Source of the DNA: Pseudomonas mandelii
GTDB taxonomy: Bacteria; Pseudomonadota; Gammaproteobacteria; Pseudomonadales; Pseudomonadaceae
Length of the DNA stretch: 64,000 nucleotides
Direction: 5' to 3'
NCBI RefSeq assembly: GCF_900106065.1
Contig: NZ_LT629796.1
Span: 2,516,001-2,580,000, forward strand
This document shows, in pieces, positions 27,157-34,392 of the stretch. The position numbers were made by a program, and so were the translations under genes. The stretch's first letter is position 1. Each line of letters opens with the position of its first letter. A model generated the notes under the pieces. It saw only the letters and a program-made list of their open reading frames with translations. It was not told where the DNA came from and ran no database searches.

Positions 27157-27708
27157 ATGTTTTTGGCCTGCTCACGCTCCTTGTTTTTCATGGCTTTTAT
27201 TGCAGGTGCCTTGGCCTTGGGCGTTTCCTATTACCTGGAATACGCAATCGGCCTCAAGCCTTGCGGGTTATGCCTTTTGCAGCGAGTCTGCCTGGCGTTG
27301 TTCACCGGTGTCTGCCTGACAGCTTCGGTGCATGGCCCCGGCCGCTTCGGGACTTGTCTTTATTGGCTGCTCGGTTTGTCATGCAGTCTCGCCGGTATGG
27401 TCGCGGCGTGGCGGCAAGTCTTGTTGCAAAGCGATCCGGCGCATCAGCTATCGACCTGCTCTACCAATCCGCAGGCCTTATACGAGAACGTGCCCTGGCT
27501 GTGCAAAGTGACGCGGATGTTCAAAGGGGACGAAGATTGCGCAGAAATCTCCTGGACGCTGTTCGACCTGAGCATCCCGGAGTGGAGTCTGCTGCTCTTC
27601 ATGGCGGTGACAATTCTGAGTGTTTATCTGCTGCTGCGCGTTGTCTGGCTTGCCTGCAAGCGACCGCTCAGCGGCGTGTCGTCGCACCGGGGGCTGGCGG
27701 GTGATTAA
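27157..27708 (+). CDS. dsbB: Disulfide bond formation protein B (DsbB/DsbH)
   Basis: A 183-residue inner-membrane quinone reductase that reoxidises DsbA. Four membrane helices are predicted. The CxxC pair is CGLC in KPCGLCLLQRVC (about residues 36-39), and the second periplasmic pair is supplied by Cys residues in HQLSTCSTNPQ and WLCKVTRM (about 99-115). The start at 27157 agrees with the P. aeruginosa DsbH start (S/F-LACSRSLFFMAF). It lies between hemY and algQ, as in that species. Confidence 0.93.
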   Translation: MFLACSRSLFFMAFIAGALALGVSYYLEYAIGLKPCGLCLLQRVCLALFTGVCLTASVHGPGRFGTCLYWLLGLSCSLAGMVAAWRQVLLQSDPAHQLSTCSTNPQALYENVPWLCKVTRMFKGDEDCAEISWTLFDLSIPEWSLLLFMAVTILSVYLLLRVVWLACKRPLSGVSSHRGLAGD

Positions 27709-27885
27709 ACACTTGTATGAACTTTATCTCCTGCGTACCTTGAAGCCATTGTCGCGCGGGCATAATCTGGCCCGCACGTGTCATTGGAATTATGTTGCTC
27801 GATGGCGCTCTGCCTGGCCGATTCTTGATGATCAAGACTGCGACAGGTGTAGGGCAGCATGACCCACAAGGGAAGAGAGATCACC

Positions 27886-28344
27886 ATGCTCGAAAGTTGT
27901 CAGAATGCTCAGGAACGTTGGGGTGGAGTGCATCTGCTGATCGATCGCTGGTTGCAGGAGCGTCACGAACTGGTTCGAGCCTACGATGCTCTCGGTGCCA
28001 AGCCAGAGGCTTTGGGCGAAAACCGAAAGCCGTTGCAGGAATTCTGCGGCGTGCTGGTCGACTACGTGTCTGCCGGGCACTTCGAAATCTACGAACAGCT
28101 GACCGGCGAAGCCAAGGCTTTTGGCGATACTCGCGGGCTGGAGCTGGCCGAGACGATTTACCCGCGCATCGACGTCATCACCGAGAAGCTGCTGGCGTTC
28201 AACGACCTGTGTGATGCAGGCAAGTGCGTGGCAGAGAAATTCAAGGAGCTGGGCGGGCTGTTGCACGAACGCTTCGAACTGGAAGATTGCCTGATCGAAG
28301 TGCTGCACACTGCTCACAAGGAAGAGGACTCGGTTCAGGCCTGA
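27886..28344 (+). CDS. algQ: Anti-sigma-70 factor AlgQ (Rsd family)
   Basis: A 152-residue helical protein of the Rsd/AlgQ family, which binds region 4 of sigma-70 and redistributes RNA polymerase in stationary phase. Conserved [21 protein letters not shown] at the start and the [16 protein letters not shown] end are visible. I chose the ATG at 27886 after GGAAGAGAG; an upstream in-frame ATG (27859) would add nine residues. Upstream, GCGGGC/GCCCGC (27756-27761, 27770-27775) flanks a possible -10 element. A bidirectional terminator follows. Confidence 0.93.
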   Translation: MLESCQNAQERWGGVHLLIDRWLQERHELVRAYDALGAKPEALGENRKPLQEFCGVLVDYVSAGHFEIYEQLTGEAKAFGDTRGLELAETIYPRIDVITEKLLAFNDLCDAGKCVAEKFKELGGLLHERFELEDCLIEVLHTAHKEEDSVQA

Positions 28345-28361
28345 ACCTCTCCTGCAAGACT

Positions 28362-28391
28362 AAAAAACGGTGCGCTATGCGCGCCGTTTTT
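28362..28391. terminator. Bidirectional terminator between algQ and the FKBP gene
   Basis: AAAAAACGG-T-GCGC, 3-base loop, GCGC-G-CCGTTTTT; A-run on one side and T-run on the other serve both converging genes. Confidence 0.9.
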
Positions 28392-28403
28392 CGTTCTCGG
28401 TTT

Positions 28404-29069
28404 TCAGCTTGTGGCACCGCGCAATTCGACTTCGAACACCAGCGGCGTAAATGGAGCGATCAGGTCGCCGGCACCGTCCGCGCCATAGGCTTGCGACGAT
28501 GGAATCACCAGGCGCCATTTCGCACCGACCGGCATGTTTTGCAATGCGCTGCGCCAGCCGCTGATTACGCTATCCAGACTGAACCACTGCGGCTTGCTGT
28601 TCTGATCGAACACGGTCCCGTCGGGAAGGCGTCCGACATATAAAACTTCGACCTTGCCATCAGGGCCTGCCTTGGCCCCCGTGCCCGGTGCCAACTCGGT
28701 CAGCAAAATGCCATCCGCCAATTCACGAACACCCGGTTTGGCTTTTTCCTCGGTGAGAAAGCGCTGCTCTTTTTCCAGCGCGACTTCACTTTGTGGCAGG
28801 GCGGGTTGCTCGGCGACCTGGGCTTCGTGCTCGGCCAGAATCTGTTCGATCTGCTCGTCTTTCAATGCCAGTGGCTTGCCTTGATAGGCTTGTTGCAGAC
28901 CGTCGAGCAATGCCTGGAGTTGCAGATCCGGCACCTCTTGGCGCAAGCGTTCACCCAGGCTCGCACCCAGGCTGTAAGCAAGATCGTGAGCCTCGTTCGG
29001 GGTGGTTTTTTCGGCGGCCTGGGCCACGGAAAAAAACACACACAACGATAAAAAAAAGTAGCGCGACAT
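28404..29069 (-). CDS. FKBP-type peptidyl-prolyl isomerase, periplasmic
   Basis: A 221-residue protein with a signal peptide (MSRYFFLSLCVFFSVAQA), an FkpA/Mip-like N-terminal helical dimerisation region (about 22-105) and a C-terminal FKBP domain (about 118-220) with VEVLYVGRLPDGTVFD and the TPLVFEVELRG end. It should catalyse proline isomerisation and chaperone folding in the periplasm. The ATG at 29069 begins the signal peptide; an upstream frame to 29141 is not supported. The same gene lies between algQ and algP in P. aeruginosa. Confidence 0.93.
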   Translation of the reverse strand: MSRYFFLSLCVFFSVAQAAEKTTPNEAHDLAYSLGASLGERLRQEVPDLQLQALLDGLQQAYQGKPLALKDEQIEQILAEHEAQVAEQPALPQSEVALEKEQRFLTEEKAKPGVRELADGILLTELAPGTGAKAGPDGKVEVLYVGRLPDGTVFDQNSKPQWFSLDSVISGWRSALQNMPVGAKWRLVIPSSQAYGADGAGDLIAPFTPLVFEVELRGATS

Positions 29070-29261
29070 GGGCACACTCCGATCTGAGATGCGGTGGATT
29101 ATGCCAGTGTGAGTGCGCTCAAAGGTGAACTGGTTTTGCACCCGCGCAGAAGAATTTCAATCTGTTGCAACGCAGCGCTTTCGATACTGTCAACATGCCC
29201 TAGCGGCGGTGTCATCAGAGGTCTAGTATGAGCCGCACCCACGTCAGCCAGGAGGTAAACC

Positions 29262-30398
29262 ATGTCGGCCACCAAGAAGCCTGTAAATACCCCGTTGCAC
29301 TTACTCCAACAACTCTCGGGCAGCCTGCTCGATCATTTGGAAAACGCTTGTTCCCAAGCCTTGGCTGATGCTGAAAAACTGCTCGCCAAACTGGAAAAGC
29401 AGCGCGGAAAAGCGCAGGAGAAATTGCACAAATCCCGTACCAAGTTGCAGGACGCCGCAACTGCCGGTAAAGCCAAGGCACAAACCAAAGCGAAGGGTGC
29501 GGTGAAAGAACTTGAGGACTTGCTCGATGCCCTCAAGGATCGTCAATCCGAAACGCGCAGCTACATTCTGCAACTCAAGCGCGATGCTCAAGAAAGCCTG
29601 AAACTGGCCCAGGGTATCGGTCGTGTACAAGAGGCTGTCGGCAAGGCGTTGTCCCTGCGTTCGGCCAAGCCTGCTGCGGCACCTGCCAAGAAAGCCGCTG
29701 CCAAACCGGCGGCTGCAAAAGCACCGGCCAAGCCTGCTGCCAAACCTGTCGCCAAAGCGCCGGTGAAAGCCGCAGCAAAACCTGCGGCGAAAAAACCGGT
29801 TGCTGCCAGCGCTGCAAAACCAGCGGCTAAATCGACGGCTGCCAAAACTGCCGCCAAGCCAGCTGCTGCCAAAACGGCCGCCGCTAAACCTGCTGCAAGA
29901 ACCGCTGCTGCGAAACCGGCTGTGGCGAAAACCGCAGCGGCAAAACCAGCTGCAAAATCGGCTGCTGCGAAGCCTGCTGCAAAACCTGCCGCTGCAAGAA
30001 CTGCTACCGCCAAGCCAGCCGCAAAACCTGTCGCGGCTAAAACCGTTGCCGCAAAACCGGCTGCAAAAGCTGCGGCGAAACCCGCTGCTAAACCCGCTGC
30101 CAAAGCTGCCGCCGCGAAACCCGCTGCCGCCGCCAAGCCAGCTGCTGCAGCGAAACCAGCAGCCAAACCAGCTGCAGCAAAACCTGCTGCCGCGAAGCCA
30201 GCTGCAAAACCTGCCGCCAAACCGGCCGTGAAAAAGCCTGCCGCTGCTGCCAAGCCAGCTACTGCGCCAGTTACCAAACCCGCGACTCCAGCTGCATCGG
30301 CTTCGCCAGCGGCAGCAGCCACCCCCTCGACCCCATCGACTGCGCCAACGCCAGCCGCACCGTCGAGCACCAGCACCACCCCAGCCAGCGCTTCTTAA
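29262..30398 (+). CDS. algP: Histone H1-like protein AlgP
   Basis: A 378-residue protein. The first 130 residues form a helical, coiled-coil-rich domain (about 10-125); the rest is a lysine-alanine-proline tail built on KPAA units, resembling histone H1 tails. In P. aeruginosa AlgP (AlgR3) binds DNA and affects algD transcription, although its requirement has been questioned. The tail ends with a less regular A/P/S/T stretch. The ATG has AGGAGG 8 bases upstream. Its stop overlaps the TIGR02444 gene stop by 4 bases. Confidence 0.93.
   Translation: MSATKKPVNTPLHLLQQLSGSLLDHLENACSQALADAEKLLAKLEKQRGKAQEKLHKSRTKLQDAATAGKAKAQTKAKGAVKELEDLLDALKDRQSETRSYILQLKRDAQESLKLAQGIGRVQEAVGKALSLRSAKPAAAPAKKAAAKPAAAKAPAKPAAKPVAKAPVKAAAKPAAKKPVAASAAKPAAKSTAAKTAAKPAAAKTAAAKPAARTAAAKPAVAKTAAAKPAAKSAAAKPAAKPAAARTATAKPAAKPVAAKTVAAKPAAKAAAKPAAKPAAKAAAAKPAAAAKPAAAAKPAAKPAAAKPAAAKPAAKPAAKPAVKKPAAAAKPATAPVTKPATPAASASPAAAATPSTPSTAPTPAAPSSTSTTPASAS
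29690..30240 (+). repeat. Tandem KPAA-coding repeats in algP
   Basis: Roughly 550 bases made of variants of AAACCTGCTGC/AAGCCAGCTGC units, each coding K-P-A-A or K-A-P-A with varied synonymous codons. The units are imperfect, which limits but does not exclude slippage or recombination. Confidence 0.8.
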
Positions 30399-30859
30399 GT
30401 GCCGGTTGCCGCGACGCGCAGCTGATGCAGCGCGTCGCGGTTCAGGTGGGCGGCGCCTGCCGCCACACCTTCCAGCCAGGCCGTTGAATCGGTCACCTCA
30501 TACTGCGGCCAACTCTGCGCCACACGTTCCAGTCGCAACAGCAGATGCCGTTCGGCTTCCATCTCCAGTGCTTTCACTTGTTCGCGCAGATCATCCAGTC
30601 CGGCATCCTCGCTGGCGGCGGCTTTCCATTGCATTCGCAAGGCGCGCAACGGTTGCACGACATCTGCGTCCCAAGGTCCGGCTATATCGCGAAGCAACTG
30701 CAAGCGTTGTTCGTTACAGGTGACGCCCCGTTCTCCCAGCCACAACCCGCATAGCAGCAAGCACACGTTCACACCCGCCGACTGCAACGTCAGGCACGCG
30801 TCTTCAATGCCGGGACGCGCGTAGGTGGTAAGGGAAAAGCTCCACAGGTCAGAGGACAT
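30395..30859 (-). CDS. TIGR02444 (DUF2390) family protein
   Basis: A 154-residue protein starting MSSDLWSFSLTTYARPGIEDACLTLQ, the signature of the TIGR02444 family, largely helical and of unknown function. It lies between algP (convergent, 4-base overlap at the stops) and the ABC-F gene (divergent, 50 bases between starts), a neighbourhood conserved in Pseudomonas. Confidence 0.85.
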   Translation of the reverse strand: MSSDLWSFSLTTYARPGIEDACLTLQSAGVNVCLLLCGLWLGERGVTCNEQRLQLLRDIAGPWDADVVQPLRALRMQWKAAASEDAGLDDLREQVKALEMEAERHLLLRLERVAQSWPQYEVTDSTAWLEGVAAGAAHLNRDALHQLRVAATGT

Positions 30860-30909
30860 AGTGCTACTCGCGCCAGTTGCGAGCGAAGCTGGTAGACTCC
30901 GCCGCCATT

Positions 30910-32820
30910 ATGATTCGACTTCAGAACCTGACTTTACAGCGTGGCCCTCAACGTCTGCTAGAAGACGCTGAGCTGACCCTGCATGCCGGCCACAAAGCCG
31001 GCCTCATCGGTGCCAACGGCGCCGGCAAATCGAGCCTGTTCGCCTTGATTCGAGGCGAACTGCACCCGGACTCGGGTGACTGCTTCCTGCCGGCCGACTG
31101 GCGCATCGCCCACATGCGTCAGGAAATCGAGACCCTCGAACGCCTGGCGGTCGACTACGTGCTCGATGGTGACCTGCGCCTGCGTGAGGTGCAACGCGAC
31201 CTCGCCGCTGCCGAAGCATCGCATGACGGCGCCGCTCAGGCCCGTCTGCACGTGGAACTCGACAGTGCCGACGGTTACACCGCCGACGCCCGGGCCCGCA
31301 AGCTGCTGGCCGGTCTTGGGTTCACTAACGAGCAAATGGATCGTCCGGTAGGAGATTTCTCTGGTGGCTGGAGGATGCGTCTGAACCTGGCGCAGGCTTT
31401 GATGTGCCCCTCGGACCTGTTGCTGCTCGACGAACCGACCAACCACTTGGACCTCGACGCCATCATCTGGCTCGAAGATTGGCTGAAAAGCTATCCGGGC
31501 ACCTTGCTGCTGATTTCCCACGACCGGGACTTCCTCGACGCCGTGGTCGATCACGTCGCCCACGTTGACCAGCGCAAGATCACTCTGTACCGCGGTGGTT
31601 ATAGCGCCTTCGAACGCGCCCGTGCCGAACGCCTGGCCCAGCAACAGCAGGCCTACGAGAAGCAGCAGGCGCAACGTGCGCACATGGAAAGCTACATCGC
31701 CCGTTTCAAGGCCCAGGCCACCAAGGCCCGTCAGGCCCAGAGCCGGATCAAGGCGCTGGAGCGGATGGAGGAACTGTCCGCCGCCCACGTCGATTCGCCG
31801 TTCGACTTCGTCTTCCGCGAATCGCAGAAAATCTCCAGCCCGTTGATTGATCTGTCGGATGCTCGCCTGGGTTATGGCGACAAAGCCGTGCTGGAGAAGG
31901 TCAAGCTGCAACTGACCCCCGGCGCACGGATCGGTTTGCTCGGCCCGAACGGCGCCGGTAAATCGACCCTGATCAAAAACCTCGCCGGTGAACTGTCGCC
32001 GCTGGCCGGTCGCCTGACCCGTGGCGAGAACACGGTCGTGGGCTACTTCGCCCAGCATCAGCTGGACTCTCTCGATTCCAAGGCCAGCCCGTTGCTGCAT
32101 TTGCAGCGCCTGGCACCGACCGAGCGCGAGCAGACTCTGCGTGATTTCCTTGGCGGTTTCGACTTCCGTGGCGCGCGCATCGATGAGCCGGTGCTGAATT
32201 TCTCCGGTGGCGAAAAGGCCCGTCTGGCCCTGGCATTGATTGCCTGGGATCGGCCGAACCTGTTGCTGCTCGACGAACCGACCAACCACCTGGACCTCGA
32301 AATGCGCCTGGCGCTGACCATGGCCCTGCAGGAATTCAGTGGCGCGGTGCTGGTGGTCTCTCACGATCGTCATTTGCTCAAAAGCACCACCGATAATTTC
32401 TATCTGGTGGCCGACGGCAAGGTCGAGGAGTTCGACGGCGATCTGGAAGACTACGCCCGCTGGCTGGTCGACTACCGTCAGCGCAATGCGCCGGTCAGCA
32501 ACACCCCGGTCAACCCGGACAAGACCGACAAGAAGGCCCAGCGCCAGGCCGCTGCTGCGTTGCGTCAGCAACTGGCACCGCACAAGCGTGAGGCTGACAA
32601 GCTCGAAACCGAGTTGGGCAAGCTGCACGAGAAACTGGCGAAGATCGATACCAGCCTTGGCGACAGTGACATTTACGAACCGGCGCGCAAGAACGATTTG
32701 CGCGATCTGCTGGCTGAACAGGCCAAGTTGAAGGTGCGTGAAGCCGAACTCGAAGAAGCCTGGATGGAAGCCCTGGAACTGCTCGAAAGCATGCAGGCGG
32801 AGCTGGAGGCGCTGTCTTGA
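30910..32820 (+). CDS. ABC-F family ATPase, YheS-like
   Basis: A 636-residue soluble protein with two ABC ATPase domains and no membrane segment. Walker A is GANGAGKSS in the first and GPNGAGKST in the second domain; both have LSGG-like signatures (DFSGGWRMRL, NFSGGEKARL) and LLLLDEPTNHLDL Walker B stretches. The P-site tRNA-interacting linker lies between the domains (about 235-300), and a coiled coil ends the protein. ABC-F proteins act on the ribosome; YheS homologues ease particular stalling events. The ATG at 30910 gives the usual length (E. coli YheS has 637). It overlaps the MscS-like gene as TGATG. Confidence 0.93.
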   Translation: MIRLQNLTLQRGPQRLLEDAELTLHAGHKAGLIGANGAGKSSLFALIRGELHPDSGDCFLPADWRIAHMRQEIETLERLAVDYVLDGDLRLREVQRDLAAAEASHDGAAQARLHVELDSADGYTADARARKLLAGLGFTNEQMDRPVGDFSGGWRMRLNLAQALMCPSDLLLLDEPTNHLDLDAIIWLEDWLKSYPGTLLLISHDRDFLDAVVDHVAHVDQRKITLYRGGYSAFERARAERLAQQQQAYEKQQAQRAHMESYIARFKAQATKARQAQSRIKALERMEELSAAHVDSPFDFVFRESQKISSPLIDLSDARLGYGDKAVLEKVKLQLTPGARIGLLGPNGAGKSTLIKNLAGELSPLAGRLTRGENTVVGYFAQHQLDSLDSKASPLLHLQRLAPTEREQTLRDFLGGFDFRGARIDEPVLNFSGGEKARLALALIAWDRPNLLLLDEPTNHLDLEMRLALTMALQEFSGAVLVVSHDRHLLKSTTDNFYLVADGKVEEFDGDLEDYARWLVDYRQRNAPVSNTPVNPDKTDKKAQRQAAAALRQQLAPHKREADKLETELGKLHEKLAKIDTSLGDSDIYEPARKNDLRDLLAEQAKLKVREAELEEAWMEALELLESMQAELEALS

Positions 32821-33401
32821 TGGAAGCCTTCAAGCTGCCGCTGCCGGCGGGGTGGGGCGAGCCGATCTGGTTCGCTGCGCAAATCCTGCTGATTCTGTTG
32901 GCGGGTTACCTTGCCCAGCGCTTCGTCGCTAAATGCCTGACGCGCCTGGGCGAGCGCTACCCGTTTCCACCGCAACTGCTGATGCCGCTGCGCGGAGGTT
33001 TGCGCTGGCTGATCATGGGCAGTGCGCTGATTTTCGTACTCGAACGCCTCGGAGTCTCGGCCACCGTGCTCTGGACCGCGTTGTCCGGGTTTGTTGCGGT
33101 CGCGGCAGTAGCGTTCTTCGCCATGTGGAGCGTGCTGTCCAACCTGCTGTGCGCGATCCTGATCTTCACCGTCGGCCCGTTCCGCATCGGTGACGTCGTC
33201 GAGTTGGTGGACACCACCGACAAGCCCGGCGTCAAAGGCCGGGTGGTGGCGATCAACCTGCTCTACACCACGCTGATTGAAGCGGAAGAGCTCGGTACCG
33301 GCAGCGCCATGGTGCAAGTGCCCAACAGTCTGTTCTTCCAGCGTTCGGTTCGGCGCTGGCGCGGGAGTGATGTGTTTCCGTTGAGCGGGATCGAAAAGTA
33401 A
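32820..33401 (+). CDS. Small mechanosensitive channel family (MscS) protein
   Basis: A 193-residue MscS-family protein with three membrane helices (about 18-36, 60-80 and 88-117) and the beta domain motif VGPFRIGDVVEL...GRVVAINLLYTTL (about 120-156). It is shorter than E. coli MscS (286): most of the C-terminal alpha-beta cytosolic domain is missing. Whether it forms a full channel is therefore open. The ATG overlaps the ABC-F stop codon, indicating translational coupling. No frameshift scar is visible, so the short form seems native. Confidence 0.85.
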   Translation: MEAFKLPLPAGWGEPIWFAAQILLILLAGYLAQRFVAKCLTRLGERYPFPPQLLMPLRGGLRWLIMGSALIFVLERLGVSATVLWTALSGFVAVAAVAFFAMWSVLSNLLCAILIFTVGPFRIGDVVELVDTTDKPGVKGRVVAINLLYTTLIEAEELGTGSAMVQVPNSLFFQRSVRRWRGSDVFPLSGIEK

Positions 33402-33426
33402 ACCTTCTGTTGCCGGACACACCGCT

Positions 33427-33490
33427 ATCGCGAGCAGGCTCCTCCCACAGGGGAACGTATTTCAACTGTGGGCGTGAGCCGGCTCGCGAT
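33427..33490. repeat. Degenerate REP pair
   Basis: ATCGCGAGCAGGCTCCTCCCACA and GTGGGCGTGAGCCGGCTCGCGAT face each other after the MscS-like gene; both copies carry changes from the consensus. Confidence 0.65.
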
Positions 33491-33609
33491 GGGGCCAAAA
33501 GTCATAAAACGTTGGTCGGCAGTGGCTCTATCCTTCAAAAAATCGGTAGTCATCAGCCCAAAGCCGCATTAGCTTAGACGTCTGTCACAAGTCTGAGTCG
33601 AGGTGTGCA

Positions 33610-34242
33610 ATGGAGCTTCAAACATGGCTGGCGTTTTTTGCCGCCTGTTGGGTGATCAGTCTGTCTCCCGGTGCCGGCGCCATTGCGTCGATGTCCAGCG
33701 GTCTGCAATACGGTTTCTGGCGCGGTTACTGGAACGCCCTGGGCCTGCAATTGGGCCTGGCGGTACAGATCGCGATTGTCGGCGCCGGTGTGGGCGCGAT
33801 TCTCACGGCATCAGCCACCGCTTTCTATGCGATCAAATGGTTCGGTGTGGCCTACCTCGTTTATCTCGCGGTCAAGCAATGGCGCGCGTTGCCCAGCGAC
33901 ATGAGTGACGACGCGGCCGTGCGTCAGATCGGCAAGCCGCTGGCCCTGGTGTTCCGCGGTTTCCTGGTCAATATCAGCAACCCCAAGGCCCTCGTGTTCA
34001 TGCTGGCGGTGTTGCCGCAGTTCATTGATCCTCACGCACCGCTGCTCGCTCAGTACCTGATCATTGGTGTGACCATGGTCTGCGTCGACCTGATCGTCAT
34101 GGCCGGGTACACCGGGTTGGCGTCGAAGGTGCTGCGCCTGTTGCGCACGCCCAAGCAGCAAAAACGCATGAACCGGACCTTTGCCGGGCTGTTCATCGGT
34201 GCGGCGGCGTTTATGGCGACATTGCGCAAAGCTGCGGTTTAA
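33610..34242 (+). CDS. LysE family exporter
   Basis: A 210-residue inner-membrane protein of the LysE/RhtB superfamily of amino-acid and homoserine lactone exporters. Start MELQTWLAFFAACWVISLSPGAGAIASMSSG contains the family's SPGAG motif; six helices are predicted and NPKALVFMLAVLPQFID is conserved. Substrate cannot be decided. There is no adjacent regulator; a good terminator follows. Confidence 0.9.
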   Translation: MELQTWLAFFAACWVISLSPGAGAIASMSSGLQYGFWRGYWNALGLQLGLAVQIAIVGAGVGAILTASATAFYAIKWFGVAYLVYLAVKQWRALPSDMSDDAAVRQIGKPLALVFRGFLVNISNPKALVFMLAVLPQFIDPHAPLLAQYLIIGVTMVCVDLIVMAGYTGLASKVLRLLRTPKQQKRMNRTFAGLFIGAAAFMATLRKAAV

Positions 34243-34257
34243 AGCACCAAGGAACAC

Positions 34258-34285
34258 AAAAGGCGACCTCCGAGGTCGCCTTTTT
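34258..34285 (+). terminator. Intrinsic terminator after the LysE gene
   Basis: A 12-base-pair stem (34258-34269 with 34273-34284) containing GGCGACCT/AGGTCGCC, 3-base loop, flanked by A- and T-runs. Confidence 0.9.
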
Positions 34286-34378
34286 CATGTCCGGAGCCCG
34301 TGCAGAAACGCCGGTACTTGCTAACAAAGCTTGAGTGAAAGTCATTGGAAGTGAACAATGTGTTACTTCGTATTTCCA

Positions 34379-34391
34379 ATTGAGATTCATT
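34379..34391 (+). promoter_or_regulatory. Weak candidate Fur box before the FTR1 gene
   Basis: ATTGAGATTCATT resembles the TGAGAATCATT core of Pseudomonas Fur sites with one mismatch, but it sits immediately before the start codon and has no second clear half. The iron-uptake role of the downstream gene makes it worth noting. Confidence 0.25.
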
Positions 34392-34392
34392 C

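Noticed and set aside
26982..27704. 240-residue frame overlapping dsbB in another reading frame
   Set aside because: dsbB is clear in its own frame; the alternative product shows only its complement-like arginine-rich shadow.
29690..30240. Possible CRISPR array in the repeated region
   Set aside because: Repeats are contiguous, coding and imperfect with no spacers; they encode the AlgP tail.
30958..32628. 556-residue open frame antisense to the ABC-F gene
   Set aside because: Repeated pieces such as VVGRFVEQQQV are just the complement of the two Walker B regions.
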